The notes below the pieces were generated by a model. The model worked only from the letters and a program-made list of their open reading frames with translations, searched no databases and had not been told where the DNA came from. The position numbers were made by a program, and so were the translations under genes. A stretch of 64,000 nucleotides of DNA from Pholiota molesta (taxonomy: Eukaryota > Basidiomycota > Agaricomycetes > Agaricales > Strophariaceae). This document shows, one piece after another, positions 33,055 to 44,173 of this stretch. The DNA lies in contig JACGCK010000003.1 in assembly GCA_014925825.1 (NCBI GenBank), forward strand, positions 310,001 through 374,000, in the 5' to 3' direction. Within the stretch, counting starts at the first letter, position 1, and each line of letters begins with the position of its first letter.

Positions 33055-36000
33055 ATGGCCGCCAAGAAGATATCCCCCAACCGCCGGAAGTCAATCGCGG
33101 GCATAAACCAGAATTCCCCTTCCATGGTACCCAAGGGTCGAAGACGTGCCCATAGCATTGTGCCAGGCGCTTCATTAAGTCCATTGGCAAAGGCCCGCCG
33201 CTCCTTGGTGCGTGTTGAACACCCGCTCTCATAACGAGTGCGGCAGACTGATAACTATATTGCTCCTAAGGTCCCTAGAAAGAGCATTCTGAAGGCGTAT
33301 GTCAACGTAGATCCGTCTTCTCAACAATCCTCGTCGTCCTCTCAGGCTCCTAACGGTGATGATGCTAATGCCACACGATCTATGGATATTACCCAGGACT
33401 ATAGTGCCCTTGCGCACGACAACAACCCCCGCAAATCAATTGGAGGAAGACGCGTCGGCTTTTCCAGGGAAAGCCATGTACGCTTGTTCGATCCGAGACG
33501 CAGGAGTAGCACGCAGTCTCCTCGATCCTCCCTCCCCACCCCTGCCGCCCCACAAGTTCAGTCCAACGAAAATGATTATCCAGGCCAAAAGGCGCAACGA
33601 AGGCGCAGCTCCCTGCGTTATTCGATGGCAGGGAGCGAGGACATGGATATGACAACGGTCATAGAGCCAGGCGCATTCCAAGCCAGAGGGTCAGCCATTC
33701 TCGACGAAGATTTCGACTTTGACGACGAGGACGAAGAATACGATAATGACGACATGGAGGTCACAGAGGTCATCCACGGAGAACTTGGGCGTAAACGATC
33801 GCTTTCAATGGGAGGGCGACAACCGCAGGAGTCGCCTTCAGCGGATCAATCATTCGAGGGCGACGAGTCGCGTTCTGATATCGGAAACCAATCCACCCAA
33901 TCATTCGCGTCGGATAGCGCGTCCGAACGATCACATATCATGGAGTTCACTATTCCTCTAGGCCAATCGCTTCGCCCTGCTCAGAAAGACGATGTTTGGC
34001 TGGCTCTCAAGCAAATGACCCATTCCGGTGGCGAGCCTTCTGAACCTGAAGAATCATTTGAGGAGGATACTTCTCAACTTGAAGAGCGTGAAATGGATCT
34101 AGATGATGCCATGGATCGCTTACGACGCGCTCGGGATTCATTACCCCTATCTGAGAGCCAAGAATTTCAGGATAACGGACCTCATGAAGACAGCTTTACT
34201 AACACGGAAGACAGCTTCAACGACGATAACGAAGATGACTTGGATGGAAATAAAACCCTCAATCTAAGCCGTGTTCTTGGACGACCAAGCATTGGCCTCA
34301 ACTCGCGTATGAGCATGGGTTATGGGTCGAATATGGACGAATCGGAGGTTTACGGAAACATAGTTGCCACACAATCTACTCCTCGTCAATCTCTCGCTCC
34401 CCAATCACAACCACCTCAGCCTCAAGAAGTTTCTGTACCTGCACCACAGCCTCAACAACCTCGCAAATCATTGGTTTTTCAACCACCACCAGCAGATATC
34501 GTTCCCCATGCAGCGGCGCCAATTGGCCAACCTAGAAAATCCACCGGCGCGTTCACTCCAAGAGCTTCGTCACCTTCCAAATCTAATCCCGAAACACCTT
34601 CGAAGTCCAAGCCGAAGCCCACATTTTCAGCAGCTTTCGCACCACCCGTTGCCCGCCCTTCGCCAAAGAAACCCGGCCCCATCCCTCATGCATCTGTGAC
34701 CACGCCAGCCAAACGGCCACGGCCGTCAACTCAGGATGGCGTCGAAGACATGGAAATCGACCAACCAAGCCCCGCGAAGCGACAGGCACTTGCTAGTAAA
34801 TGGCTGGATGCAGCCGAAGCACCCAAGCAAAAGAGCCCTTCACTCTCGCCGATTGCGGACAAAACCACGCCAATAGCGTCTCCGCGACCACTTTCACCGG
34901 CAAAGAAAGCGCCGTTTCTTCAAATTAGTGTTACTGGAAATGCAGGCCCGGAACCATCTGGTGCACAGTCTTCTCTACGGCGGCCGTCAGGATACTTAGC
35001 AAGGAGAAAGAGTATGGCTGTGTCGTTTAATGTTCCCATTCAAGAACCTGCCCGTTCTGTTGCTGGGTCTTCAACGAAGAAGAAACCTGGCATTGGCATG
35101 GGTCGTGCTAGTATGGGCTCAGCGCCAGTTAATCCTTGGAAGCGAGGCGAAAAACCAGCACTGCCTAAGACTTCCGACAAAGTTTCACCGGCGCAAGAGA
35201 TTGACGAGCAACCGGAGGCAGAGAACAATGTTCCAGCGACTGTGCCTCAAGAATCCGCATTCCCAACTCGCAATACGCCCATACCAAATCGCGCCCTTTC
35301 AGAAGAACCACTTCATCCAGAACATATAGAACCATCCCCTCGGACTGAACGGATACCAGATGTTGATGTCACGGAGATGCCAGAACCGGAAGCTGAGCTA
35401 TCAGGCCGTATGGAAGTCGACACTGACGCGACGCAACAATGGCGCGAAGGCGTTGAACAAGCCGAGTACGAGGAAGAGGAAGAAGTGGTAAATACTAATA
35501 TTCTAAATTTCCGCCACATATGTGCTAATAATATATATTCCTAGCCATCCATCTCAGTTGCCCAATTCTTTTCGATAACAGGCATCAAGTTCATGGATGA
35601 ACTGACAGCTCCCCGACGTTCGATGCATCCTTCTCAACAACCTCTGCGCCAAGCTCGGAATCCCGCAGATATTCCTCTTGCAGAATATGTCTCCGCCATG
35701 GCCATCGATATTCCTCAGCTCGAATTGTATTCCAGGGTTTCAAAAGATTTGGAAGCGTGGATGACGAAGAGTAAGGTGGTCTTCGCTCAAGCAGAGGAAG
35801 AAGCGGCCAAGGTCACACCAGAACTTTTTGTTGAGTACGCGCGAGCAGACGAGGAAGGCCAGGCTGAACTTTTGGTAAGTTTGTAACCAACAACTAATTC
35901 GGAAAAAAATGAGATCTGATGCAAAGCTTTTATTTATTTTAGCACCAACTTAATCTTATCCGGACACATACAAGATATCTTGCGAGGTCAGACTGGTATG

Positions 36001-37379
36001 ACTGGAAGCTACAATGGGTCGAAGGTCTGCGTGTTACAGCTGATGAAGCTTTTGTCTCGTTGGAAAATGTATGTAACGATTTTTTCATTCACACATTCTC
36101 CGCTTATTGACTTTGCCAACACAGGACGCTCGTAAGCTGGAAGAGCCAAAGAAAACAGCGGCTGAAATCATCCCAGAGCTTGAGAAGGAGTACGAAGATC
36201 TTATTCGTGAACTTGAGCAAGAACAAGCCGAGGTTGCAGAAATCGAAGGGAGCGACCAGGACTACCTCAATGAGCTCAAGGCCACTATAGCAGAGCAAAA
36301 GTGCGTGCGGTCCAAGAACTTATTTATTTTTGACTAAACAGCGGTTATCCTTTGTAGCATTGAGATCGAGGCGTTGAAGGCTGAGCTTGCCGAGGGCACA
36401 GAGCAAGTCCGCTCGTTAAAAGAACGATCAGACGAGATTGAGTTCCAGAAACGAGAGGCGAGTAATACAATCACTACCGCCGAGCGGGTCCTGCGCATGA
36501 AGCAGACTTCGACGCGGTCTGAAGTGTTCAGACTCAAAGGTAAAGCAACCCATCCTATCCCACTCAAGAGACTTTACTTAGGAATTTTCTCTTCTTTCAG
36601 ACGAACTCGAGGCACTGGAAGATCTACATATGTGCCACATCGTCAAAGTCGGCGCGGACCTCTTCGAATACACCTACTCCTCCCTGTTCTTGGTGTCAAT
36701 ACCATGTAAGAACTTCATGCCCATCGTAGCCAAGGTCAACATCACACGGTTCGGGAAACCCAATACACGGTATAAGGACGATTTCCCAAAGCTCAGCGCA
36801 TTCCTCTTAGCTGCAGCGAGAGAGCTTATAGCACAAGGCGACGATATGACCGTCCGCGAGGTGCGTTGCGCTCCGTGATTGGCAGTCCAGCCCAACACTC
36901 GTTGCTGACTGCGTGCATTTGTCTCTGTAGATCGTACACCGCCTGAGCGACTATTGGTCGTCGTGCGCCCAACTCCGCTCCCAGCTCACGTTGTTGGGCA
37001 TCAAATACCCAGTGGAAATCGCTGTTTCCACGCCGTCGCGCGCGGCTCCGCTGCCGGGCTTCAAAGCGCGCGCGACGGTCATGTTCCCCTCTGCGCAGGC
37101 GAAGGCGTACATCAGCTTCGTGTTTTCGCCGGAGACGTACACGCGGTGGCCGTTCGCGATTGACGCGCTGGACTGCGAAGTGGAGGTCGCCTACGGGTCC
37201 ATCGAGTAAGTCTGAAGTCATTGGTTTTTAGTTTTGAATATAATAAACTAACTTGGGCTTTTCATAGCCGCAATACCGTTATGGCAGCTGTCGTCGCGCG
37301 CCTGAGTCAGGCGACGCCGTCAGAAAGCTACGCATGCCTACTGGACGCTTGTATAGAAGCGCAAGATGTATACCACTAA
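33055..37379 (+). CDS. SPC7: kinetochore scaffold protein Spc7/Spc105 (KNL1 homologue)
   Basis: Outer-kinetochore scaffold that binds microtubules, recruits Bub1-Bub3 on MELT repeats and PP1 at its N-terminus. About nine exons encode roughly 1,280 residues. A basic start (MAAKKISPNRRKSIAGIN) is followed by the PP1 motif SILK at 56-59 and a variant RVxF motif, RVGF, at 112-115 (GRRVGFSRESHVRLF). MELT-like motifs are MDIT (89-92), MDMT (176-179) and MEVT (213-216). A long acidic, Ser/Pro-rich disordered region follows. The conserved C-terminal Spc7 domain starts SISVAQFFSITGIKFMDELT, passes a coiled coil (ELEKEYEDLIRELEQEQAEV, RSLKERSDEIEFQKREA), and ends in the RWD region (HMCHIVKVGADLFEYTYSS ... 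EAQDVYH). Intact after splicing. Confidence 0.9.
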
Positions 37380-37940
37380 TTCCATGTATCCGGAGATTCT
37401 GTTACCAACATATTTTATTTCTGTGTCCTTGACTTATTTGTTTATTGTCTGTAAACTATTCTACATATATGTACTTTTTCTTGCTTTTTTTGGCATTTCC
37501 TCTTTCTGGGTGGGACAAATATTATTGCTATTCAGTGCTACCAAAATTCAAGGAAGAAATCGAGGAGTCGTTGTAGTCGTCGTCATCAATCGTCAATGAT
37601 CATTCAAGATGAAGAATACATAAAAACGATATATACAACAATGAGTGAGAGGCCGTAGATAGGTAGTGTGGCAGGCAGATCATTATGAAGGACTAATTCG
37701 GGAAAGACAGGAATAGTTGGGAATAGAAATACATAGCGAGGCGAGAGATGTTTAAAAAAATAGAAATGGAGTCACCGTTAAGGCGCGTAGATAACGATGC
37801 AAATAAAGGCATAGTGAACTATGGGCAAGTCAGGATCAATAACATTCTTACCTATAGTCGAGTACAAATAGAAACACTCACAAGAACAAAACGAAAAAGG
37901 ACCCATGCCAAGGTAGGCCTTCCAAGACTAAAACACAAGA
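37380..37940. other. convergent intergenic region
   Basis: 561 bp between the SPC7 stop and the stop of the coiled-coil gene. T-rich then A-rich sequence, consistent with two 3' ends. No gene seen. Confidence 0.4.
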
Positions 37941-40196
37941 TCACGCACAAATTCCCTTCGCCAGACCGTCGAGCTGCACAAGCAACAGCGAGAGCACCGC
38001 GCGCTCGTCCCTGACCACATCAAGCTCCGCCGCACACGTACTGTGCACTGCACCCCAGCACGCCTCCGCAGCCTGTGCCGCTGCCTGCACCGCGCCCCGC
38101 TTCGCCTCGCGCTCCACCTCCGCCGCCCGCGCCGCCTGCGCCTCCTCCCACACGCGCTGCACCTCCTGCTCATGCGCCTGCCGCGCCTCGCCGAGCATGC
38201 GCTCGACCTCCGTCAGCGGCAGCGTGTTGGCTTTCTCCTTGACCCGAGGCGATGGCGCGGCGGCCGCTGCGACGCGCTCCGCGCGGTATTGCCGCTCCAT
38301 ATACGCAATCTGCGCGGCGGCTTCCTCCGCCTGACGCGCGCCCGCGCGGGCAAGCTCGTGCAGTTCCTCTTCCAGGGCGCGAATCTGCGCCTCGCGTTCC
38401 GCCGCCTGGCGCTCGGCCGCCGCGAGCTGCAACCTCAGCATCGTCGCCGCGCCCCCACCTCCTTCGGGCGGCGCGAGACTGAAGCGCGCAGAGGCCTGTA
38501 GGTACGCCGCAGGCGAGGGCGTCACGTCCGGCAGAAGCACCTGCGAGATCGAGCCATACGCGCCCGGCGAGGCGTCCAGCGCAGCCGTGCTGAGAAGCAG
38601 CGGGCTATTCGGCATACTGCCGCCCCCGGCACCGAGTCCAGACATCTGCGACGACAGACTGGGCGAGGCCGCCCCTGACCTGAAGGGCGCGGGTATATCA
38701 GACAGCATGCGCCCGAACTCGTCCTCGCCGAGCGTGACGGACGCCTCGTTCGCGAGCTGCTCCCACGAGAGGATGGACCCGCGCATCGCCTTCTCCTGCG
38801 CCGCCGTTTGGCGGCCGGGAAGCTGCAGCCGCGCGACGGGCACTGGGCGGGATTGGCTTTTGGGTTTTCGTGTTTGGTTTGGGGCAGGGGAAGACTCGTC
38901 TGGTGGAAGGGGCGAAAGATAGGACATGTCCGCGCGGGAGGGCAGGCCGCCGCCGGGGCGCGTCGGGGTCTGCGGCGCGAGGCGCTTGCGCCCGCCTTGG
39001 ATACGGGGCATGGCAGGCGTCGGTGCGCTCAGCGCGGCGACAGGAGCAAGCAACAACTCAATGTCCTCGTCGTCGTCCTCGTCATCCTCGTCTGCGCTGT
39101 TCGCTTCCGAGATATGTGACATATTGCCTACTCCCGAGGCAGACATAGAAGCAGAGGAAGATGCCGCAGAGGAAGACGCTAGCGATTTAGTGCTAGACGG
39201 GCGTGAACGATGCGCGAGGGGCGAAGGAGAATCGCGGGACAAAGGCGAATCGGTTCTGCGCCCATTCGAAGGCGTCACACTGGCGCTTGCCCTTCCCGAC
39301 AGGCCGAGTTTGCCCTTGAGCCCGGAAGTCTTTTGCGTGGAGCCTTTAGGAGTGGAGGACGCCGGTCGGCGTGGAGCAGTGGTAGCGGCAGTGGTAGTGG
39401 CAGCGGACGTCTTGACGATTTTGTTCGGCCGCGAGGGCGATGCAGGGGCAGTCTTGGTCGCAGAAATTGGCGCCTTTGGCTTGGTCGGCGAGCTATTTGG
39501 GGACGCATTGAGAGAATTGGTGAGGTTCGCTGTGAGCGCTGCACGCTGTGGCAGGGGGCTGATCGGGCGTTCGTGTTTCTTCTCTGCAGTCACCGCTGCT
39601 CCTCCAACTGGTCTGTTCTGCTGTTCGGCCCTCTTCTCGTCGTCCGACGTGCTGAGGCGTCGGCGAGTGCCCGCACGGAAGGACACAGGTGATGGGGGTT
39701 TTGTCGAAGGCTGCTCAAGGGCAGCTGACTTGGGGCGATACTTCGGGAGTGCAGACGCAGATGTGGCAGAGGCATTGAGGTTGCGCGGACGTAGCGTCGC
39801 AGCGCGACCGCTGATGCTGATAGGCTGAGATGGAGAGATTGTCGCTTCGGCCGTCTTGCTGGCTGCTGCTTCGTCCGCCGAGCCTGGGCGGTTGGAGGAC
39901 GTCGAGACGCGCCTGCGGGTCGTTGTCTTCGCCTCTGGAGTCGCGGTACGCTGGGACGGGGGCCGTGGGTCGCCCATGGAAGCACGGGGGGCAGCTAGTG
40001 GTTGCTGGATGAGAGCACTGTTGCGGCGAGACGCGGTGTCTTTTGCCTTCTTTGTGTTTTTGGGCTCCTTGGCATGGGTGCTGCTGCTGCTGCTGGGATC
40101 TGCGAAGCCGAGGGCCTTGCCCACAGACGCGAGGTTGAGAGAATGCCGCAGCGAGCTGCGCGTGGTGGGCTTTGTCTTTGGAATGTCCGCAGACAT
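37941..40196 (-). CDS. Ser/Ala-rich protein with C-terminal coiled coil, unknown function
   Basis: A single uninterrupted exon of 751 codons, unusual among its intron-rich neighbours. The N-terminus (MSADIPKTKPTTRSSLRHSL, NLASVGKALGFADPSSSSS) and the next 400 residues are basic, rich in Ser, Ala, Pro and Thr, and look disordered, with an acidic patch (SADEDDEDDDEDIEL) near residue 370. The last 200 residues form a strong Ala/Glu/Arg coiled coil (AAAERQAAEREAQIRALEEE, EVERMLGEARQAHEQEVQRV). I know no named family. The design recalls cytoskeleton- or septation-associated proteins, but that is only analogy. The GC-rich antisense frames of up to 300 codons are shadows. Confidence 0.8.
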   Translation of the reverse strand: MSADIPKTKPTTRSSLRHSLNLASVGKALGFADPSSSSSTHAKEPKNTKKAKDTASRRNSALIQQPLAAPRASMGDPRPPSQRTATPEAKTTTRRRVSTSSNRPGSADEAAASKTAEATISPSQPISISGRAATLRPRNLNASATSASALPKYRPKSAALEQPSTKPPSPVSFRAGTRRRLSTSDDEKRAEQQNRPVGGAAVTAEKKHERPISPLPQRAALTANLTNSLNASPNSSPTKPKAPISATKTAPASPSRPNKIVKTSAATTTAATTAPRRPASSTPKGSTQKTSGLKGKLGLSGRASASVTPSNGRRTDSPLSRDSPSPLAHRSRPSSTKSLASSSAASSSASMSASGVGNMSHISEANSADEDDEDDDEDIELLLAPVAALSAPTPAMPRIQGGRKRLAPQTPTRPGGGLPSRADMSYLSPLPPDESSPAPNQTRKPKSQSRPVPVARLQLPGRQTAAQEKAMRGSILSWEQLANEASVTLGEDEFGRMLSDIPAPFRSGAASPSLSSQMSGLGAGGGSMPNSPLLLSTAALDASPGAYGSISQVLLPDVTPSPAAYLQASARFSLAPPEGGGGAATMLRLQLAAAERQAAEREAQIRALEEELHELARAGARQAEEAAAQIAYMERQYRAERVAAAAAPSPRVKEKANTLPLTEVERMLGEARQAHEQEVQRVWEEAQAARAAEVEREAKRGAVQAAAQAAEACWGAVHSTCAAELDVVRDERAVLSLLLVQLDGLAKGICA

Positions 40197-40536
40197 GTGT
40201 ATGATACAGTTGGTCGTTACAGAAGAGCCCGCCTATCGCGCCTTCCTTATTCGGTCTCAACCGACCCCTTTGCACATATTTGGGTACCGTGGGCATCTTC
40301 AACATTCAAGCCTTCCATCCCACAAAATACTTGGGCTTGAAGCTTGAAGAGCTGGGGCAACCTTTTGACCTGTAGGCTAGTATTCTACGCGCCGGGAATC
40401 CCTCCTAAAATGGGCATTTGAGTTCGAGTTTTAAATCAGAGGGATGAAAGCGACCCATGCGCGTCCCAGCCACAAAACACTTCCAAGTTCCCATCAACCC
40501 ACCCTCTTTCAGCAAAGTTCTCTGTTTCGATCAACG
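40197..40536. other. intergenic region
   Basis: 340 bp holding the promoter of the minus-strand coiled-coil gene and the 3' end of ALG10. No gene seen. Confidence 0.4.
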
Positions 40537-42440
40537 CTACCACATAAACCGCCCCACGCCCTCTCGCGGCACGTACAAAAACACCCCCAACGTCACCGCG
40601 TTCACCAGCGCATACCACGCGCCCTCCAGCAGCACCCCCGAGTCGCCTTTGTCCGTCACTTGGGCGCGCAGCAGCACATAGGGCACCAAGAAATACCGCG
40701 GCTCCAGCAGCGGCGCTGGAAGCAACGTTGGCACCACAAACACTGGCAGCAGCAGTGTCTGCAGCAGTGTCTGATCCTCGCCTATAGACCCTGATCAGTT
40801 GGGGGCCCACGTTCGTCTCATGAAGTAGGTACGCACCGATACGCAGGAACCACGCCCAAGCGCAGGCGAGGTAAATGGGGACCAAGAGATAGGGGACTAA
40901 CGGATGAAGCATGTACACCCTGCGCCATACATAAAATGTGTAGTGTCTGTTATCCGAGAGCAAGAACGGGTGGTGGATCCTATACAATATGTAGAGTTAG
41001 TTTCCCAGCCCATACATAGATCGAAAGAACCACCAACGTGAATAAGTTCACAGTCACACACATGATCGCACATATCACGATGGTGGCCAGTATCCGCCTT
41101 TTCAAAATCAGGATGAACACACAGTAGTGATGAAAGTGATAAAACCAATTTACATTTTGCCTCCAAACATACGCCCCCATACCCCATGGGCCAGACCCTT
41201 CAACCCTAGCTTACCCGAAATGAGGACAGGCCAGCCAAAGAAGGTTGCCGCTGCCACGAAATAATACAGCTGCGGAACATGCAGCGCAGGCACATGGTTT
41301 GCCTTGTCACCTGCAAATGCAAATGAAATATAATACAGCGCGTTCAACTCCACGATCCCAAGTCGAAACGGGGCATCTACATACCTAGCACAATGCCTCC
41401 ATTCCACACGACAAACGCACTAAAGGCAGCCAGCACCAGCGTGTACGGTACGAACGCGGGCAGGATCTCCGCAAGCACTTTCGGTGCGCTCTTCAGCGTC
41501 TTCAGCAGATCACCTGAACAAGCTACTCAGCACATCACGGGCAGAGGACGCTAGACGGACCATAACGCACCAGGTCCCGCCTCTAGCGCAGGTGGGTCGT
41601 GCAGCTGCACTTTATTTGCGCCCGCTGGTCGGAACCGCAGATACATGAGCTGGCTCGCAGCATACGCGTATAGGACCCACACGACATTCGTCTGGCGGAA
41701 CGCACAGCTCACAAGCCCCGCCTACTCCGAGAGCTTGTCAGCTCCGTACCCCAAAAATAAATCAGAAAAGTCACGTACCGCTGCCGCCACCCAATGCTTC
41801 CCAGCCGCGGCCAGCGCGACGGTGCCCGCAACGCTCAGCAGACTCGGCACGTCGGTGTAGTACAGGAATCCGAAGAAATACGCGAGCGGGAACGCGGTCA
41901 ACACCATCGCTTCCAACGTAGGAGCGAGCGCTCCTGCTGGAGGCCGTACGCGCTGGTGGAAGCACAGAAGTCGTGTAAGCACGAGCGGGAGCGCCATGAG
42001 CATGAGGGCAGGCGTGAGGCGCAGCATGGATAGGTTGCATTTGACGAGGAAGACGCGCTTGAGAAAGAGAGATACAAAATATCTGCCATCCGAGGAAGAT
42101 GAAACACATCATAGATAATGACGATAAGATGTATAGAATGTGATAGGACATACGAAAGACGTACAGTCCAGGAGGAGTGGTGATCTTGGGATCCCACGTT
42201 GCGTATTCGCCGCGGCAATACGCCTGCGCCTGCGGGACGTGAAATGGTTCATCCTATACATAATATCATTAGACAACCGCTTTCTCACCAACCTCCGAAC
42301 TGCTAACAGCCTCGAAGGTCCCGAGTGCCACAATCGTAGGAGGCACGCACCATATACGGTTCGGTGACGAGCGTGTTGACCTGCTTGAGCACGACGACGA
42401 TGGCCGAGCAGAAGATGGGATATAGTGACTCGTCCGCCAT
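40537..42440 (-). CDS. ALG10: dolichyl-phosphoglucose alpha-1,2-glucosyltransferase ALG10
   Basis: ER membrane enzyme that adds the last (third) glucose to the lipid-linked oligosaccharide Glc3Man9GlcNAc2, using dolichyl-phosphate glucose. The family hallmark is at the N-terminus: LVTEPYM joined to DEPFHVPQAQAYCRGEYATW and DPKITTPPGL, on the lumenal side after the first span (IFCSAIVVVLKQVN). Many hydrophobic spans follow (LAYFFGFLYYTDVPSLLSV, AGTVALAAAGKHWVAAA, and others), broken by about seven introns. The C-terminus matches the family end: PLLEPRYFLVPYVLLRAQ, then GRFMW just before the stop. The start at 42440 (MADESLYPIF) gives the usual short N-terminus. Appears intact. Confidence 0.9.
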
Positions 42441-42860
42441 GGCTTATCGGAGGAGCCTCAAGCGTGATTTGAAGTTTAGGGAGCGGGAGCGCAGGGGCGC
42501 CGGCGCGAGAGTGGTGGATATCGAGAAAGGTGTGTCTACTCGATATGGGAATTGATCGGAACACGTTGTGATCGAGCGCTTTTTCGGCCCGGTACCCTCA
42601 GAGAATTCAGAGCAGACCTTCAGCAGACCAGCTTCAGCTTCTGGCAGAACGGCATCGTAGACCATCTCATCAGCTCAGGCATCTGCTCATTTGGTTGTGA
42701 ATTCCCCTTTAATGCACGCTTCATAAGTTTCTGAACTCAAAGAAATTAAATCAATAAATTTCATGTATTTTTGTAGCTGTCCTGTATTGGTTCTGTAGAG
42801 ACTCGAATAAGATCGTATCTGTATCCAAAGTACTTAATTCAAAGATAAGAAATAGAAATT
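42441..42860. other. intergenic region
   Basis: 420 bp: ALG10 upstream region and the 3' end of the dehydrogenase gene. No gene seen. Confidence 0.4.
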
Positions 42861-44022
42861 TTAAGAGTTGATGACATTGGTTGGTTTGCCTGCAAGGAAA
42901 GCAGCAATATTTTCAACAGTTTGCCCCCAGAAGGCCTGTTTAAAAAAGATCAAAATACATCCATGGTAGAGACAAGACAGGACATAAAACTCACTGCGTA
43001 GTTTGAATCCGATAAGTATCCAGTATGCGGACTCAAGGTCACCCGTTTTGCCTTCCTGAGGGGATGATCAAGAGGCAGCGGCTCGATATCAAATACGTCA
43101 AGGCCAGCCCCAGCAATCCTTTCCTGATTTAAAACATCAATCAACGCTGCTTCGTCCACAAGAGGTCCGCGAGACGTGTTAATGAAGAAGGCCGTCGACT
43201 TCATGTTAAATAGATCTTCCCGGGTGATGATACCCTTCGTCGAATCTGACAACACAAGCTGGATAGAAACGACGTCGCTCTCCTTGAACAGCGCCTCCTT
43301 GGTTGCCACATATTCAACGCCAGCCGCTTCTGCGCGCTCAGGCGTCAGATGTGGCGACCAGGCGATAACTCTCATATTGAACGCTTTGGCAATCTATAAA
43401 AAGTATGAAAATGGCGTCAATTCAAGAAGCTATGGTGCATGACGCGTTATAAATAGTGTCGCTCACCGTCGCTGTCTGGGATCCAAGCCTTCCCACACCA
43501 ACCAGACCCAGTGTCTTGCCTGCCAATCCCAAAGGCATCGTGCTTTGCCATTGGGGGTTGCTTGCCTTTACATTCGCGTCTTCGACCACGATATATCTGA
43601 CGGTGGCCAGTATCAATGCCCAAATGTGTTCCAATGTCGCATTTCCAGCACTTCCAGTACCAGAAACGAGAACACCTTTGGTCTTCGCGTAAGCGATGTC
43701 GATACCAGCATTTCTGGGTCCTGTAGTCGCGATATACCTAAGGATGCCTGATATTAGTGATCGAACATGTAATTTTGAAAGCAGCAGACTTGAGGTTCGG
43801 CAGTTTGTCCAAAACAGGGCGGGAAAATTTGGTACGCTCTCGCATGGCACACACAATATTATAAGGCTCCAATCTCTGCACCAAAGCATCCTCTTCCAGC
43901 AGAGTATCTCTGAACACATCGATGACGACCTTTCCTTTCAAAGGGGACCAGTCGGCACTGCTGAGAGCAACACCTTGGTAATCATCAAGAATAGCAACGC
44001 GAGGCAGAGGGCTTGTCGACAT
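42861..44022 (-). CDS. D-isomer-specific 2-hydroxyacid dehydrogenase, NAD-binding
   Basis: NAD(P)-dependent reductase/oxidase of the D-2-hydroxyacid family (phosphoglycerate, glyoxylate or hydroxypyruvate reductase-like). Four exons. The substrate domain starts MSTSPLPRVAILDDYQGVAL and contains CAMRERTKFSRPVLDKLPNLKYIATTGPRNAGID. The Rossmann motif is LGLVGVGRLGSQTATIAKAF. Catalytic residues are the Arg in INTSRGPLVDEAAL, the Glu in AGLDVFDIEPLP and the His in LSPHTGYLSDSNY. It ends FLAGKPTNVINS, about 360 residues. The N-terminal DDYQG motif is shared with a fungal/bacterial subgroup of unsettled substrate, so I do not call it serine-pathway phosphoglycerate dehydrogenase. Intact. Confidence 0.88.
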
Positions 44023-44173
44023 GATGGTTTTTCTTAGAAAGCTCGAAGAATAGAGCCCCTGAGATAAACGACCTCTCCCCAGCTGATCATGATACAGCTT
44101 AGTAGAATGACAAAAATAAGATTGAAATAAACGTGATTGAAGACATCATCCATTGCGTATCTAAACGTGATCT

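Noticed and set aside
38926..39828. Plus-strand GC-rich frame of 300 codons inside the coiled-coil gene
   Set aside because: High-GC antisense shadow; repetitive composition and no start context.
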